Assembly (NCBI GenBank): GCA_963682085.1
Contig: OY821614.1
Span: 1,054,001 to 1,118,000 of the forward strand
Source of the DNA: Thiodubiliella sp900128405
GTDB taxonomy: Bacteria; Pseudomonadota; Gammaproteobacteria; PS1; Pseudothioglobaceae
DNA length: 64,000 bases
Direction of reading: 5' to 3'
A program made the translations under genes and the position numbers. Each line of letters opens with the position of its first letter. Positions within the stretch are counted from its first letter, which is position 1. This document shows positions 1-8,307 of this stretch, one piece after another. Below the pieces are notes generated by a model that ran no database searches, was not told the DNA's origin, and saw only the letters and a list, made by a program, of their open reading frames with translations.

Positions 1-429
1 ATCTTCTAATAAATGTTTGAGTATGGCGTTTCTTTGTTTGGTATTGCCTAAATGGATTTCATTATTAAAATCAATACTTCTAAAAATACCTTCTAATTTT
101 TCAAGATTGTCTTCTTGAATTTTTTCCAATACTTTGTTAATGACTTGCCCTAATTCACTTGACTCTTTTTGTGTGAGTAGGTATTCAAAAGTGCATTTAT
201 CATCAAGAATGAACTTTTCAAGTTTAATGGCTTTGGCGATTCTATCCTGATTGTTGTTATATTTTTTGTGTAATAATTCTAATTTTTCACGATAAAAATC
301 AGACAAGTATTTAACAAACAGCATAGTTAAAATATAATCTTTATATTGTGTGCTGTCTAATGTGCCACGAAAGGTATCGCAAGCCTTCCAAACAATATTA
401 TTAATTATTTCTTTTGTTGTTTTTGCCAT
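1..429 (-). CDS. hsdM: Type I restriction-modification DNA methyltransferase subunit HsdM (N-terminal part, runs off the window)
   Basis: The minus-strand frame is open from an ATG at 429 to the window edge, giving 143 residues. It begins MAKTTKEIINNIVWKACDTF and continues with RGTLDSTQYKDYILTMLFVK and YLSDFYREK, the typical HsdM N-terminal helical domain (HsdM_N) that precedes the adenine N6-methyltransferase domain. The catalytic NPPF region lies outside the window. The start codon overlaps the stop of the upstream specificity gene by one base (TAATG), so the two are translationally coupled. The order S then M is less common than M-S. With HsdS, HsdM methylates the recognition sequence; with HsdR, not visible here, it would restrict foreign DNA. 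Confidence 0.9.
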   Translation of the reverse strand, partial: MAKTTKEIINNIVWKACDTFRGTLDSTQYKDYILTMLFVKYLSDFYREKLELLHKKYNNNQDRIAKAIKLEKFILDDKCTFEYLLTQKESSELGQVINKVLEKIQEDNLEKLEGIFRSIDFNNEIHLGNTKQRNAILKHLLED

Positions 430-1017
430 TATTTTTCTCCTTGAAATTGCTTTGTTATTGTATCTAGTATATTTTGGGTAAAAATTTGTTTTTTCTTAGT
501 TAACTCTGTCAATAACGCCTGTTCTTTATAAAGTAAATCCATCGTTTTAATTACTTTTCTTTGTGTTGATAATGGTAGTAAAGAAATATCCAGTTCGGCA
601 ATATCTCCAGTTCTTATCATTGGTATGGTTGTGCCTTTAACTGCTATATTGAATATTTTTTGACTTTGTTTGGAATTAAGATAATAGGCTAGAAACCTGC
701 TGTTAATATTTTTATCATTTAGCCTAATAACACTCATTAATGATGAAATAACCAACCCTTGTGCGTTTTTATCAACATAGAGGGCGATATTTGGTGCTCT
801 TAGTCTGATAATAATATCATTTGTTTGGGTTAAATACTCTTGCTTGACTTCGCTATTAGAAACAAACTCATCTAAAGAGTTTGGGTTAATCTGTGTTGAA
901 TTAGAAAAAGATTTTAAAGTGATTTTCTGATATTTTTTTTGCACATCATAGCGTGCTGCTTTTCTTGCGTGAAAACACCAAGCCTGTTTTAATTGTGGCA
1001 ATATCTTTTAACCTCAT
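429..1017 (-). pseudogene. hsdS: Single-TRD type I specificity subunit HsdS (half-S), apparently frameshifted near its 5' end
   Basis: A 190-residue frame starting at a TTG (1001) contains one target-recognition domain and one conserved helix (LPLSTQRKVIKTMDLLYKEQ, then a coiled segment to QGEK). That is half the size of a classical two-TRD HsdS, so it would act as a dimer. The first 17 residues of this frame look wrong. An ATG at 1017 in another frame reads MRLKDIATIKTGLVFSRKKS, a typical HsdS opening, and stops at 946. Joining the two frames near 950-956 restores a plausible start followed by RYDVQKKYQKITLKSF. A one-base insertion or two-base deletion is the likely cause. If the TTG start is used, the protein may still be made with an altered N-terminus. 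Confidence 0.7.
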
Positions 1018-1095
1018 AACTTCATCATTAATGTCTATTTTGAAAATTATACATATAAAATATAATATGTCTACACACAAGTTAATACAAAAATA

Positions 1096-2340
1096 TTAGT
1101 ATTTAGTTTTTATTTCTTCTTTAAACACCCGCCCCCGATGCTCAAAATTATCAAACATATCAAAACTGGCACAGGCTGGGGATAGTAGCACGGCTTCGCA
1201 GTTGGTATTGCTGGCGAGTTTGATGGCTGTTTGCATTGAGTTGGCTTGAGTGATTTGGGTGGTTTTTAAGTGGGTTTTGAAGGTGTTGGTGCTTTGACCG
1301 ATGAGGATGACGCTGGTGATGTGTTTGTTGATGAGGGTGAATAGTTTGCTATAGTTTTCGTCTTTTGGGGTGCCGCCGAGGATTAGGGTGATGGTTTTGT
1401 ATTTGTTGGTTAGGGCTTTGATGGCTTTGATGGTGGAGATGGCGTTGGTGGCTTTGGAGTCGTTGTAATAATCAATATTTTGTTTTTGGGCAACCCATTC
1501 TAGGCGGTGTTCTAGCCCTTTAAAGGTCTTGATACACGCAATCATTAATGTCATATCTAAGCCAATTTGATCGCCTAAGGATAATGCGGCTAGGATATTG
1601 GTAACATTGTGTTCGCCAATTAATTGCATTTCATTGACGGCCATTAACATATCATCGCCTTTTAAAAAATAACAACTGCCGTGGCAAGTAACGGTGCCAA
1701 AATCAGCAGGCTGTTTGGGCATATCAATACCAAAATGCTTGGCAGATGGGTCTTGGGATACTAGGGCTTCGTCACTATTTATAACCTTGGTTTGACAATG
1801 TTGATATAGGCTGAGTTTGGAGTTAACATAATGATTAAAACTGGGGTATCGATCTAGGTGGTCGGGGGTGATGTTAAGCACCACGCCAGCGAGTAAATTT
1901 AAATTTTGTGTGTAATCGAGCTGATAACTTGAGAGTTCAAGCACATAAAACTCAACATTAGGAGATAGGCAATCAAGTGCTGGTTTGCCGATGTTGCCAC
2001 CAATAGCGACTTTTTTGTTATCGTTAGCAATCATTTCGCCGAGTAATTGGGTAACGGTTGATTTGCCATTTGAGCCAGTAATGCCGATAATTGGGGCTTG
2101 GGCGTGGCGTGAGAATAATTCAATATCGCTGGTGATAGAGATATTTTGTGCTCTTGCCCAGATAACAATAGGTTGCGTTTGTGAAATGCCCGGTGAGATA
2201 AAAATCTCGTCAATGCCTTGTAAAACAGATGGGTCTTTAATTTTCCTAGTGTCTTCGAATAGCGTAAAGGGGGTGTTTTTCTTGTCTAAAAAGCGTGCAA
2301 TAGATTGTGCGGTTTTGCCGTTGCCTAAAATTAGTTTCAT
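1096..2340 (-). CDS. murD: UDP-N-acetylmuramoylalanine--D-glutamate ligase MurD
   Basis: This cytoplasmic Mur ligase adds D-glutamate to UDP-MurNAc-L-Ala, using ATP, in peptidoglycan precursor synthesis. The 414 residues fit the family (about 440) on the short side. The N-terminal UDP-binding domain is followed by the ATP P-loop GITGSNGKST at residues 86-95, then the central-domain motif TPDHLDRY and the C-terminal ligase domain with LSPACASFDMFDNFEHRG. Other mur genes are not adjacent, so this copy sits outside the usual dcw cluster in this window. It is divergent from the YccA-like gene, with a 60-bp intergenic region holding a 16-bp palindrome. Confidence 0.96.
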   Translation of the reverse strand: MKLILGNGKTAQSIARFLDKKNTPFTLFEDTRKIKDPSVLQGIDEIFISPGISQTQPIVIWARAQNISITSDIELFSRHAQAPIIGITGSNGKSTVTQLLGEMIANDNKKVAIGGNIGKPALDCLSPNVEFYVLELSSYQLDYTQNLNLLAGVVLNITPDHLDRYPSFNHYVNSKLSLYQHCQTKVINSDEALVSQDPSAKHFGIDMPKQPADFGTVTCHGSCYFLKGDDMLMAVNEMQLIGEHNVTNILAALSLGDQIGLDMTLMIACIKTFKGLEHRLEWVAQKQNIDYYNDSKATNAISTIKAIKALTNKYKTITLILGGTPKDENYSKLFTLINKHITSVILIGQSTNTFKTHLKTTQITQANSMQTAIKLASNTNCEAVLLSPACASFDMFDNFEHRGRVFKEEIKTKY

Positions 2341-2358
2341 TGCATGCTGTTTTCAGAA

Positions 2359-2374
2359 TAAAATAGCTATTTTA
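2359..2374. promoter_or_regulatory. 16-bp perfect palindrome in the murD / yccA divergent intergenic region
   Basis: TAAAATAGCTATTTTA is a perfect palindrome in the middle of the 60-bp region separating two divergently transcribed genes. It could be a dimeric regulator's operator or part of overlapping -10 elements. In AT-rich DNA short palindromes occur by chance, so this is only a candidate. Confidence 0.3.
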
Positions 2375-2400
2375 CACTTATCTATAAAGAGGGAAAAATC

Positions 2401-3072
2401 ATGCGTACATTTTCAACAACTGCAAGTGCAGGCACTACAACGGTCAAAGTTAAAAACAAGGTTTTATCAGACACAATGAGGCTATTATCTTATACACTGA
2501 TTTTTGGTGGTTTGGCATCTTGGTTTTCTGTTGCCTCTGGTGCGGGTTATGGCTCGGCGATAGTAAGTTCAGTTGCTGCACTTGTGGTGATTTGGTTTGT
2601 TTTGCCAAGAACGCAAAATAGCAATAATGGTATTTTTACGGCTTTTGCTGTAGCGGGTTTGCTGGGGTATTCCATTGGGCCGATGTTGACGCATTATTTA
2701 TCAATGCCAAATGGTGGTGAATTGGTATTACAGGCATTGACTGGGACGGGGGTGTCGTTTTTTGCCATTAGTTTTTATGCGCAAAATACTAAGAAAGATT
2801 TTAGTTTTTTAAATGGGATGATATTTTTTGCTATGATTGGCATAATTGTTTTGTCTTTAGTCAATGTATTTTTGATTGGATCCTCTCTTGTAAGTTTGGC
2901 GATTTCATTTGTAGTGGTGTTGCTAATGGGTACTTATATGCTGTCGCAAATGTCATCTATTATCAACGGTGGCGAGACTAATTACATCGCTGCAACAGTG
3001 GGATTGTATTTAGCGTTACACAATATGTTCACCAGTTTACTGTATATTTTAGGTTTTTCTAGCGACGATTAA
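2401..3072 (+). CDS. Bax inhibitor-1 / YccA family membrane protein
   Basis: The 223-residue integral membrane protein has a short polar N-terminus followed by seven likely membrane segments. The spacing and the motif GGETNYIAATVGLYLALHNM near the C-terminus are typical of the BI-1/YccA family (Bax1-I). In Escherichia coli YccA modulates the FtsH protease; other members are calcium-leak proteins. Nothing in the neighbourhood narrows the role. A good ribosome binding site (AAGAGGG) lies just before the ATG. The next gene, rppH, starts 21 bp downstream, so they may share a transcript. Confidence 0.88.
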   Translation: MRTFSTTASAGTTTVKVKNKVLSDTMRLLSYTLIFGGLASWFSVASGAGYGSAIVSSVAALVVIWFVLPRTQNSNNGIFTAFAVAGLLGYSIGPMLTHYLSMPNGGELVLQALTGTGVSFFAISFYAQNTKKDFSFLNGMIFFAMIGIIVLSLVNVFLIGSSLVSLAISFVVVLLMGTYMLSQMSSIINGGETNYIAATVGLYLALHNMFTSLLYILGFSSDD

Positions 3073-3093
3073 TTACAAACCCTTGACACCATA

Positions 3094-3630
3094 ATGATTG
3101 ATAAAGAAGGATACCGTGCCAATATTGGTATTGTTATTATCAATGATAAAAATCAGGTGTTTTTAGCCAAACGCCATCAACAAGACGGTTGGCAATTTCC
3201 ACAAGGTGGTATTGACGATGGCGAAAATGAGCTTGAAGCTTTGTTTCGTGAATTGAAAGAAGAAGTTGGTTTAACCCCCAAGCATGTCAATGTTATTGCC
3301 AAAACGCCAAAATGGTTGCGTTATAATTTGCCTGATTCTTGCATTCGGCGTAAGCAAAAACCAACTTGTATTGGTCAAAAGCAAGTTTGGTTCTTGTTAA
3401 AATTCATTGGCAAAGAAAACAACATTAAACTAGATGAGCATTCACAAATTGAATTTGATGATTGGATGTGGGTTGATTATTGGCACCCTATTAAAGTCAT
3501 CGTTGATTTTAAAAAACCTGTTTATGAAGATATGCTCAAATCTTTAGCCCCTATCGCTTTTAACAACCAACACCAAATCCCTAAGTGCTACTCCCGCCCA
3601 TTTAGATGTAGTGCAATCCCAATTCCCTAA
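3094..3630 (+). CDS. rppH: RNA pyrophosphohydrolase RppH
   Basis: This Nudix hydrolase removes pyrophosphate from mRNA 5' ends and so triggers RNase E-dependent decay. The start MIDKEGYRANIGIVIIND is characteristic. The full Nudix box GGIDDGENELEALFRELKEE (residues 38-57) is intact, as is the following WLRYNLPD motif. The length of 178 residues matches E. coli RppH (176). The last residues, after about 158, are unlike other RppH tails and run into a degenerate gene remnant, so the true family C-terminus may have been replaced by readthrough into that sequence. Confidence 0.95.
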   Translation: MIDKEGYRANIGIVIINDKNQVFLAKRHQQDGWQFPQGGIDDGENELEALFRELKEEVGLTPKHVNVIAKTPKWLRYNLPDSCIRRKQKPTCIGQKQVWFLLKFIGKENNIKLDEHSQIEFDDWMWVDYWHPIKVIVDFKKPVYEDMLKSLAPIAFNNQHQIPKCYSRPFRCSAIPIP

Positions 3631-3875
3631 CGCCCTCTTCTTTATAAAATCAAACAAAACTTATTAAAGGGCATACGGCTGATAGCAATCAGTTTATAAA
3701 TGATTATTTTAGAGAAGGTGTGCTGTCATACGATTATCAAACCGTAGGTAAATATCAAACAAAAATAGGAACATCTGAAATGATGAATAAATTCCCATCT
3801 TCTAATTATGATGTCTACCGTGGAAGATGTAAATGATACGGTTATAAACTCGTTCCCTGCGGTTTTGGTGAATAA
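3583..3875 (+). pseudogene. Remnant of an unrecognised gene behind rppH
   Basis: From 3648 a frame without a start codon reads through residues such as FINDYFREGVLSYDYQTVGK and KIGTSEMMNKFPSSNYDVY to a TGA at 3834-3836. It then continues in the same frame as YGYKLVPCGFGE to a TAA at 3875. The peptide before the TGA and the peptide after it look like one protein with a nonsense mutation (TGG to TGA is the simplest route). A further stretch in another frame (ATPAHLDVVQSQFPNALFFI) precedes it and overlaps the end of rppH. I do not recognise the family. The rest of the interval up to hom at 4034 holds only a promoter. Confidence 0.4.
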
Positions 3876-3990
3876 AGCTTAAATTATTGGTGTAATCTTG
3901 ATGCTTTGATTTAAAAATGAAAAATCATTTTTTTAATGCCCTTTCTTATAAAACCTCTTGCAAAATCAGGCAAGGCTTACTCAAGCGAAT

Positions 3991-3999
3991 TGGTATAAT
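3991..3999 (+). promoter_or_regulatory. Extended -10 promoter for hom
   Basis: TGGTATAAT at 3991-3999 is a perfect TATAAT with the upstream TG of an extended -10 element, lying about 35 bp before the preferred hom start codon. No good -35 is visible at the standard distance, which is usual for extended -10 promoters. It argues that translation begins at 4034 and not at the upstream ATG at 3917. Confidence 0.5.
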
Positions 4000-4033
4000 T
4001 TGGCTCTTTAATTTTATCATTAGGACAAATACG

Positions 4034-5311
4034 ATGAATATCGGAATTTTAGGGCTGGGGACTGTTGGCGGTGGCGTTGTCAATGTTTTAGCAAAAAATC
4101 AAACTGAAATTAAGCGTCGCACAGGCACGCAAATCCAAGTAACACACGCTGCAATACGCGATATTAATCAATCTCGGATTTGTTCAACGGATGGTATTCA
4201 ACTGACGCAAGACCCAGCTGAAATTGTTAATAATGATTCAATTGATATCGTGCTAGAGTTAATGGGTGGCACGGGTTTGGCGAAAGAATTAGTGGAAACA
4301 GCAATTAAAAACGGCAAGCATGTCATTACAGCTAACAAAGCTTTGATTGCCACGCATGGTAATGAACTGCTGGCTTTGGCAAAAGCGAATAATACACATT
4401 TGTTATTTGAAGCGGCAGTGGCGGGTGGTATTCCAATCCTTAAATCTTTAGAGCAAGGACTGAGTGCCAATCAAATCGAAATGGTGGCTGGCATTATCAA
4501 TGGCACAGGTAACTTTATCCTAACTGAAATGCGTGACAAAGGCAGAGATTTTGACAGTGTTTTAAAAGAAGCACAAGAATTGGGTTATGCTGAAGCCGAC
4601 CCAACTTTTGATGTTGAAGGTATTGATGCAGCACACAAATTAGCCATATTGGCAGCCATTGCTTTTGGTTGTGAGTTGCAGTTTGACAAGGTTTCTACCG
4701 AAGGTATTAGTGAAATTAGTGGTGAAGATGTGGCTTTTGCTACAGAATTAGGTTATTCCATTAAGCACTTAGGCATTGCCAAGAAGTTAAAGGGTAAGAT
4801 TCAAATGCGTGTGCATCCAACCTTAATTCCCAAAACTCGTTTATTGGCGAATGTTGACGGGGTAATGAATGCAGTATTGGTTCAAGGTAATGCGGTGGGT
4901 TCAACGCTTTATTATGGGGCTGGTGCAGGCGATGAGGCAACGGCAAGTGCGGTAATTGCCGATTTGATTGATGTTATTAAAGGCACAGTAAGTGGCGATG
5001 TTTTGGGCTGGAAATCGTTTGTAGCAATGCCTTGTCAAAATCATAATGACATTGAAAGCATCTTTTACTTGCGTTTATTGGCTACCGATAAACCGGGTGT
5101 ATTGGCGGATATTACAGCAATTTTTGCCAATCACAATATCAGTGTAGAAGCAGTTGTGCAAAAGCAAATTGACGAACAGGACAATGCACACATTGCCATT
5201 ATCACCAATCAAGTAAAGACTGGTGATATTCAAGCAGCGGCGGCAGAAATTCAAAATCATGATTTTATCCAAGAAAAGATTAAAATCATTCATGTGGAAA
5301 CATTAGATTAA
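4034..5311 (+). CDS. hom: Homoserine dehydrogenase Hom
   Basis: This enzyme reduces aspartate semialdehyde to homoserine with NAD(P)H, on the path to threonine and methionine. The frame opens at 3917, but the protein proper begins at the ATG at 4034 (MNIGILGLGTVGGG, the Rossmann dinucleotide motif), which follows a promoter-like TATAAT. That gives about 425 residues, normal for the monofunctional enzyme. The catalytic region has GIINGTGNFIL and EADPTFDVEGIDAAHK. The C-terminal ACT domain (LATDKPGVLADITAIFANHN) suggests threonine feedback control. thrC follows after 77 bp. Confidence 0.96.
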   Translation: MNIGILGLGTVGGGVVNVLAKNQTEIKRRTGTQIQVTHAAIRDINQSRICSTDGIQLTQDPAEIVNNDSIDIVLELMGGTGLAKELVETAIKNGKHVITANKALIATHGNELLALAKANNTHLLFEAAVAGGIPILKSLEQGLSANQIEMVAGIINGTGNFILTEMRDKGRDFDSVLKEAQELGYAEADPTFDVEGIDAAHKLAILAAIAFGCELQFDKVSTEGISEISGEDVAFATELGYSIKHLGIAKKLKGKIQMRVHPTLIPKTRLLANVDGVMNAVLVQGNAVGSTLYYGAGAGDEATASAVIADLIDVIKGTVSGDVLGWKSFVAMPCQNHNDIESIFYLRLLATDKPGVLADITAIFANHNISVEAVVQKQIDEQDNAHIAIITNQVKTGDIQAAAAEIQNHDFIQEKIKIIHVETLD

Positions 5312-5328
5312 AACAAAAAAAACTTGTG

Positions 5329-5369
5329 TATATTTTCCCCATTCCGTCAGATAGATTAGGGAAAATATA
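5329..5369 (+). promoter_or_regulatory. Perfect 11-bp inverted repeat between hom and thrC
   Basis: TATATTTTCCC (5329-5339) and GGGAAAATATA (5359-5369) form a perfect 11-bp stem with a 19-nt loop, directly before the thrC ribosome binding site (AAAAGGAG). No run of T follows, so it is not a standard terminator. It could moderate transcription or RNA processing between the two genes. Confidence 0.45.
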
Positions 5370-5388
5370 AAATTAAAAGGAGAAAAGA

Positions 5389-6453
5389 ATGAGATATACC
5401 GGCTTAATTAACCATTATAAAAACAGATTACCCGTGGATGAAAACACACGCTTTATTAGCCTAGGCGAAGGCAATACGCCACTTATTCGCTTAGAAAACA
5501 TTCCCGCCCTACTAGGCAAAAAAGTTGATATTTATGTGAAATACGAAGGCTTAAACCCAACAGGTTCATTTAAAGACCGTGGTATGACTATGGCAGTAAC
5601 TAAGGCAGTTGAAGCTGGCTCCAAGGCTATTATTTGTGCCTCTACAGGCAACACTTCCGCATCAGCAGCGGCTTATGCAGCACGCGCTGGTATTAAAGCA
5701 TTCGTACTTATTCCTGAGGGAAAAATCGCACTGGGTAAATTGGCACAAGCAATGATTCACGGTGCTGTGATTATCCAAATCAAAGGTAATTTTGACGATG
5801 GTATGCGTTTAGTAAAAGAAGTGGCCGATCATGCACCCGTATCTATTGTAAATTCAATCAATCCCTTTCGTTTACAAGGGCAAAAAACAGCAGCATTTGA
5901 GATTATTGAAGAATTAGGTGAAGCACCTGATTACCACTGCTTACCAGTCGGTAATGCAGGCAATATTTCCGCCCACTGGATAGGGTATACAGAATATCAT
6001 CAAGAAGGCAAAGCCAACAACACCCCCAGAATGGTCGGCTATCAAGCAGCAGGAGCCGCCCCTTTTGTCAAAGGTAAAATGATAGACAACCCCGAAACCA
6101 TTGCCACTGCCATTCGCATTGGCCACCCACAAAGTTGGGACTTAGCCCACAAAGTAGAAAAAGAATCAAATGGCTGGTTTGATGCCATCAGCGATGATGA
6201 CATCCTTGCAGCACAAAAACTACTCACCGAACAAGAAGGTATTTTCTGCGAACCTGCCTCAGCCACCTCACTGGCAGGTGCAATGCTTGACATTAAAAGC
6301 GGAAAAATCCCCGAAGGATCCAAAATCGTCTGCACTTTAACAGGTCATGGCTTAAAAGACCCTGATACTGCCATTGCTCAATGTAAAGATGAAATGATTA
6401 ATATCAATCCAGTGATGGAAGAGGTTAAAAAGGCGATTTTAAGTAATATGTAA
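5389..6453 (+). CDS. thrC: Threonine synthase ThrC
   Basis: This pyridoxal-phosphate enzyme converts O-phosphohomoserine to threonine. The 354 residues match the short class of threonine synthase. The PLP lysine is in PTGSFKDRGM (Lys62), the phosphate loop is SVGNAGN-like (LPVGNAGNISAHW), and the family motif CASTGNTSASAAAYAA lies near residue 84. A strong AAAAGGAG precedes the ATG. Together with hom it forms the lower threonine branch. thrB (homoserine kinase) is not in the window. Confidence 0.96.
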   Translation: MRYTGLINHYKNRLPVDENTRFISLGEGNTPLIRLENIPALLGKKVDIYVKYEGLNPTGSFKDRGMTMAVTKAVEAGSKAIICASTGNTSASAAAYAARAGIKAFVLIPEGKIALGKLAQAMIHGAVIIQIKGNFDDGMRLVKEVADHAPVSIVNSINPFRLQGQKTAAFEIIEELGEAPDYHCLPVGNAGNISAHWIGYTEYHQEGKANNTPRMVGYQAAGAAPFVKGKMIDNPETIATAIRIGHPQSWDLAHKVEKESNGWFDAISDDDILAAQKLLTEQEGIFCEPASATSLAGAMLDIKSGKIPEGSKIVCTLTGHGLKDPDTAIAQCKDEMININPVMEEVKKAILSNM

Positions 6454-6471
6454 AAAGCTCAATTTTTGTTG

Positions 6472-6585
6472 AATTGGTATTTTTTTTAAACTCTGTCCTA
6501 GCAAGGCTAAGGCTGGGTTTAAAAAAATTACCAAGTTAGTAAAAAGTGGTTTTTTGATGATTATTCATATTTATGCAAAGGTCTC
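6472..6585. repeat. GAGACC-family MITE-like element, right end, with internal hairpin
   Basis: The stretch ends in TTATTCATATTTATGCAAAG followed by GTCTC, the reverse complement of the GAGACCTTTGCATAAATATG end seen elsewhere in the window (10595, 26451, 30275). Inside it, 6481-6527 forms a large imperfect hairpin flanked by T and A tracts, which could double as a bidirectional terminator for thrC. The left end of the element is not clear. Confidence 0.55.
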
Positions 6586-6688
6586 TCATAATGCAATAAA
6601 TAGGCGAGCCAAGTTAAACATCTTTACACGCAATATGTAATTTTTAGTATAATAATCACAATTTAAATCCAAATATTGGAATAAAAAT

Positions 6689-7816
6689 ATGATTTTTCTA
6701 AAATTAAAAATTGACAATTTTTATATGTTTAAGAATACTGAGTTTGACTTTACTTATCCTAAAAAAATAGCCAATTCAACCATAGAGGGGGAATTTTTAA
6801 CGGATTTTCCAAAAATAAATTACAAAAAGGTTTGTATCTTAATGGGGGAAAATGCTTCTGGAAAAACCTCATTGGGCAAAATAATGTGCTCTATTAACAA
6901 TTATTTAGTGGGAAGGGATGTGAAAAACTTTTCAGACTCAATATGTGATAAGAATAAAAATGCCGAAACTGAAATTATATATATAACCCCACAAAGCAAG
7001 GAAATACACAAGTTGTTAATTAAATTTAATGTCGAACGCTTGATTTTTGAACAACACACAGTTTGTAAATTAAAAAAAACTTATAATTTAGATAAAACTT
7101 TATTGGCTGTAGAAAATTCACCTCCTCGTTTTACATACGATGAAAACAACAAACATAGTGTTGAAAATCCTGGCTTTAAATCTGTTGCCCATTCTTTAGG
7201 TCAAACATTGTGTGAAGAATTCCCTACTTGGAATTACAAATACAGTGATTTTAACAATTCCAATAAGTTAGAAACCAATACGCCAAATATGCCCATTTTA
7301 GAAGCCATTCTAAAATCTTTTGATAATTCAATATTAAGCGTTAGTAAAATCTCAGAAAGTGAAGAAAATTCTTATATTGTTAAGTTTGCCAATAATGATG
7401 AGGCCTTTATCAAGGAGGGAAAAATAATAAATCACGAAAGATTCTCAAGGGGAACAATAGAGTCTATTGAGGTTGCTGATTTTTTAAACTATATAATATT
7501 AAACGATGGTGGCACATTTTTCTTGGATGAAAAAATGGCATATTCGCATTCAGAAATAGAAATTTCAATACTAAATTTAATCATTGAAAAATTAAAACCA
7601 AATTCTCAATTTTTCTACACAACGCATAACTACGATATCTTAGAAATGAACTTGCCAAACCACAGTTACACTTTTATGAAAAAGAATAAATTTATCGAGG
7701 TTTTACATCCTGAGAAATTAGGATATACCAAAAATGATAGAGGTTTATTGGGTTATGTAAAAAACGATGTATTTGGCACTTTGCCCGATACCAGTAAAAT
7801 TGAGGATTTTTTGTAA
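6689..7816 (+). CDS. ABC-type AAA ATPase, probable defence-system ATPase (unrecognised subfamily)
   Basis: The 375-residue protein starts IFLKLKIDNFYMFKNTEFDF, like SMC/OLD-type ATPases. Visible motifs are Walker A GENASGKT (53-60), an ABC signature-like FSRGTIES (about 252), a Walker B FFLDE (about 276-280) and an H-loop TTHN (about 310). Between them lies a long unique insert rather than a coiled coil. Its stop codon overlaps the start of a TOPRIM-like gene by one base (TAATG). ATPase plus TOPRIM nuclease pairs are a recurrent anti-phage design (OLD, Gabija, PARIS, RloB-like). The pair lies between thrC and cysM, and its codon use is more A/T-rich than its neighbours, consistent with transfer. 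Function as defence is inferred. Confidence 0.75.
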   Translation: MIFLKLKIDNFYMFKNTEFDFTYPKKIANSTIEGEFLTDFPKINYKKVCILMGENASGKTSLGKIMCSINNYLVGRDVKNFSDSICDKNKNAETEIIYITPQSKEIHKLLIKFNVERLIFEQHTVCKLKKTYNLDKTLLAVENSPPRFTYDENNKHSVENPGFKSVAHSLGQTLCEEFPTWNYKYSDFNNSNKLETNTPNMPILEAILKSFDNSILSVSKISESEENSYIVKFANNDEAFIKEGKIINHERFSRGTIESIEVADFLNYIILNDGGTFFLDEKMAYSHSEIEISILNLIIEKLKPNSQFFYTTHNYDILEMNLPNHSYTFMKKNKFIEVLHPEKLGYTKNDRGLLGYVKNDVFGTLPDTSKIEDFL

Positions 7817-8307
7817 TGCAACAAGTTTTATATTTTTACGAAGGAGAGAGCGAGGAAAAACTAATAACTTATTTAAAAGACAGGCAAATAATCAAACCCG
7901 GAAAGCTTAAAAAATTCAACCTTTGGCAAGATAAATTTACAAGCATTGAAAGAACTTTGTCATTACGAAAGAGGCCAAAACTATATTTTATCATTGATAC
8001 CGATGCATTAAAAAGCGTGGAATGGTTCAAAGACAACCTTAAGAAATTAAAAAAATATAACATTTGTTTAATTGTTCAAAATAAAAACTTGGAAGATGAG
8101 TTAAGTTATATATGTGAACAAAGTAAAAAGCAGTTATTTACTGCATTTGATGCTTCCAATAAAGAGGAATTTACAAGTAAATTCATTAAAGCCAACCTTA
8201 CAGGAAAATTAAGAAACTGTAATTTTAATAAACTTTGGTCAAGAGGCACTAATTTTCTACAAAAAAATAACATTGAAAATCTAAAAAATTGTCAATATAA
8301 ATTATGA
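7816..8307 (+). CDS. Small TOPRIM-like protein (RloB/DUF4435-like), partner of the upstream ATPase
   Basis: The 163 residues contain the three acidic features of a TOPRIM fold: a glutamate after the first strand (LYFYEGESEEKL, 5-16), a DxD motif (FIIDTDA, 58-64) and a further acidic cluster (NLEDELSYI, 91-99). It is much shorter than AriB or RloB proteins. The start overlaps the ATPase stop by one base, and its own stop overlaps the cysM start (ATGA), so all three are translationally coupled. It may be the nuclease or effector of the pair. The family assignment rests on motif layout only. Confidence 0.6.
   Translation: MQQVLYFYEGESEEKLITYLKDRQIIKPGKLKKFNLWQDKFTSIERTLSLRKRPKLYFIIDTDALKSVEWFKDNLKKLKKYNICLIVQNKNLEDELSYICEQSKKQLFTAFDASNKEEFTSKFIKANLTGKLRNCNFNKLWSRGTNFLQKNNIENLKNCQYKL

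Noticed and set aside
1985..2479. 164-codon plus-strand frame across murD
   Set aside because: It lies antisense to murD, whose motifs are intact, and overlaps the start of the YccA-like gene.
3917..4033. Longer N-terminus for Hom
   Set aside because: The extra 39 residues do not belong to the family, and a promoter lies inside that stretch.
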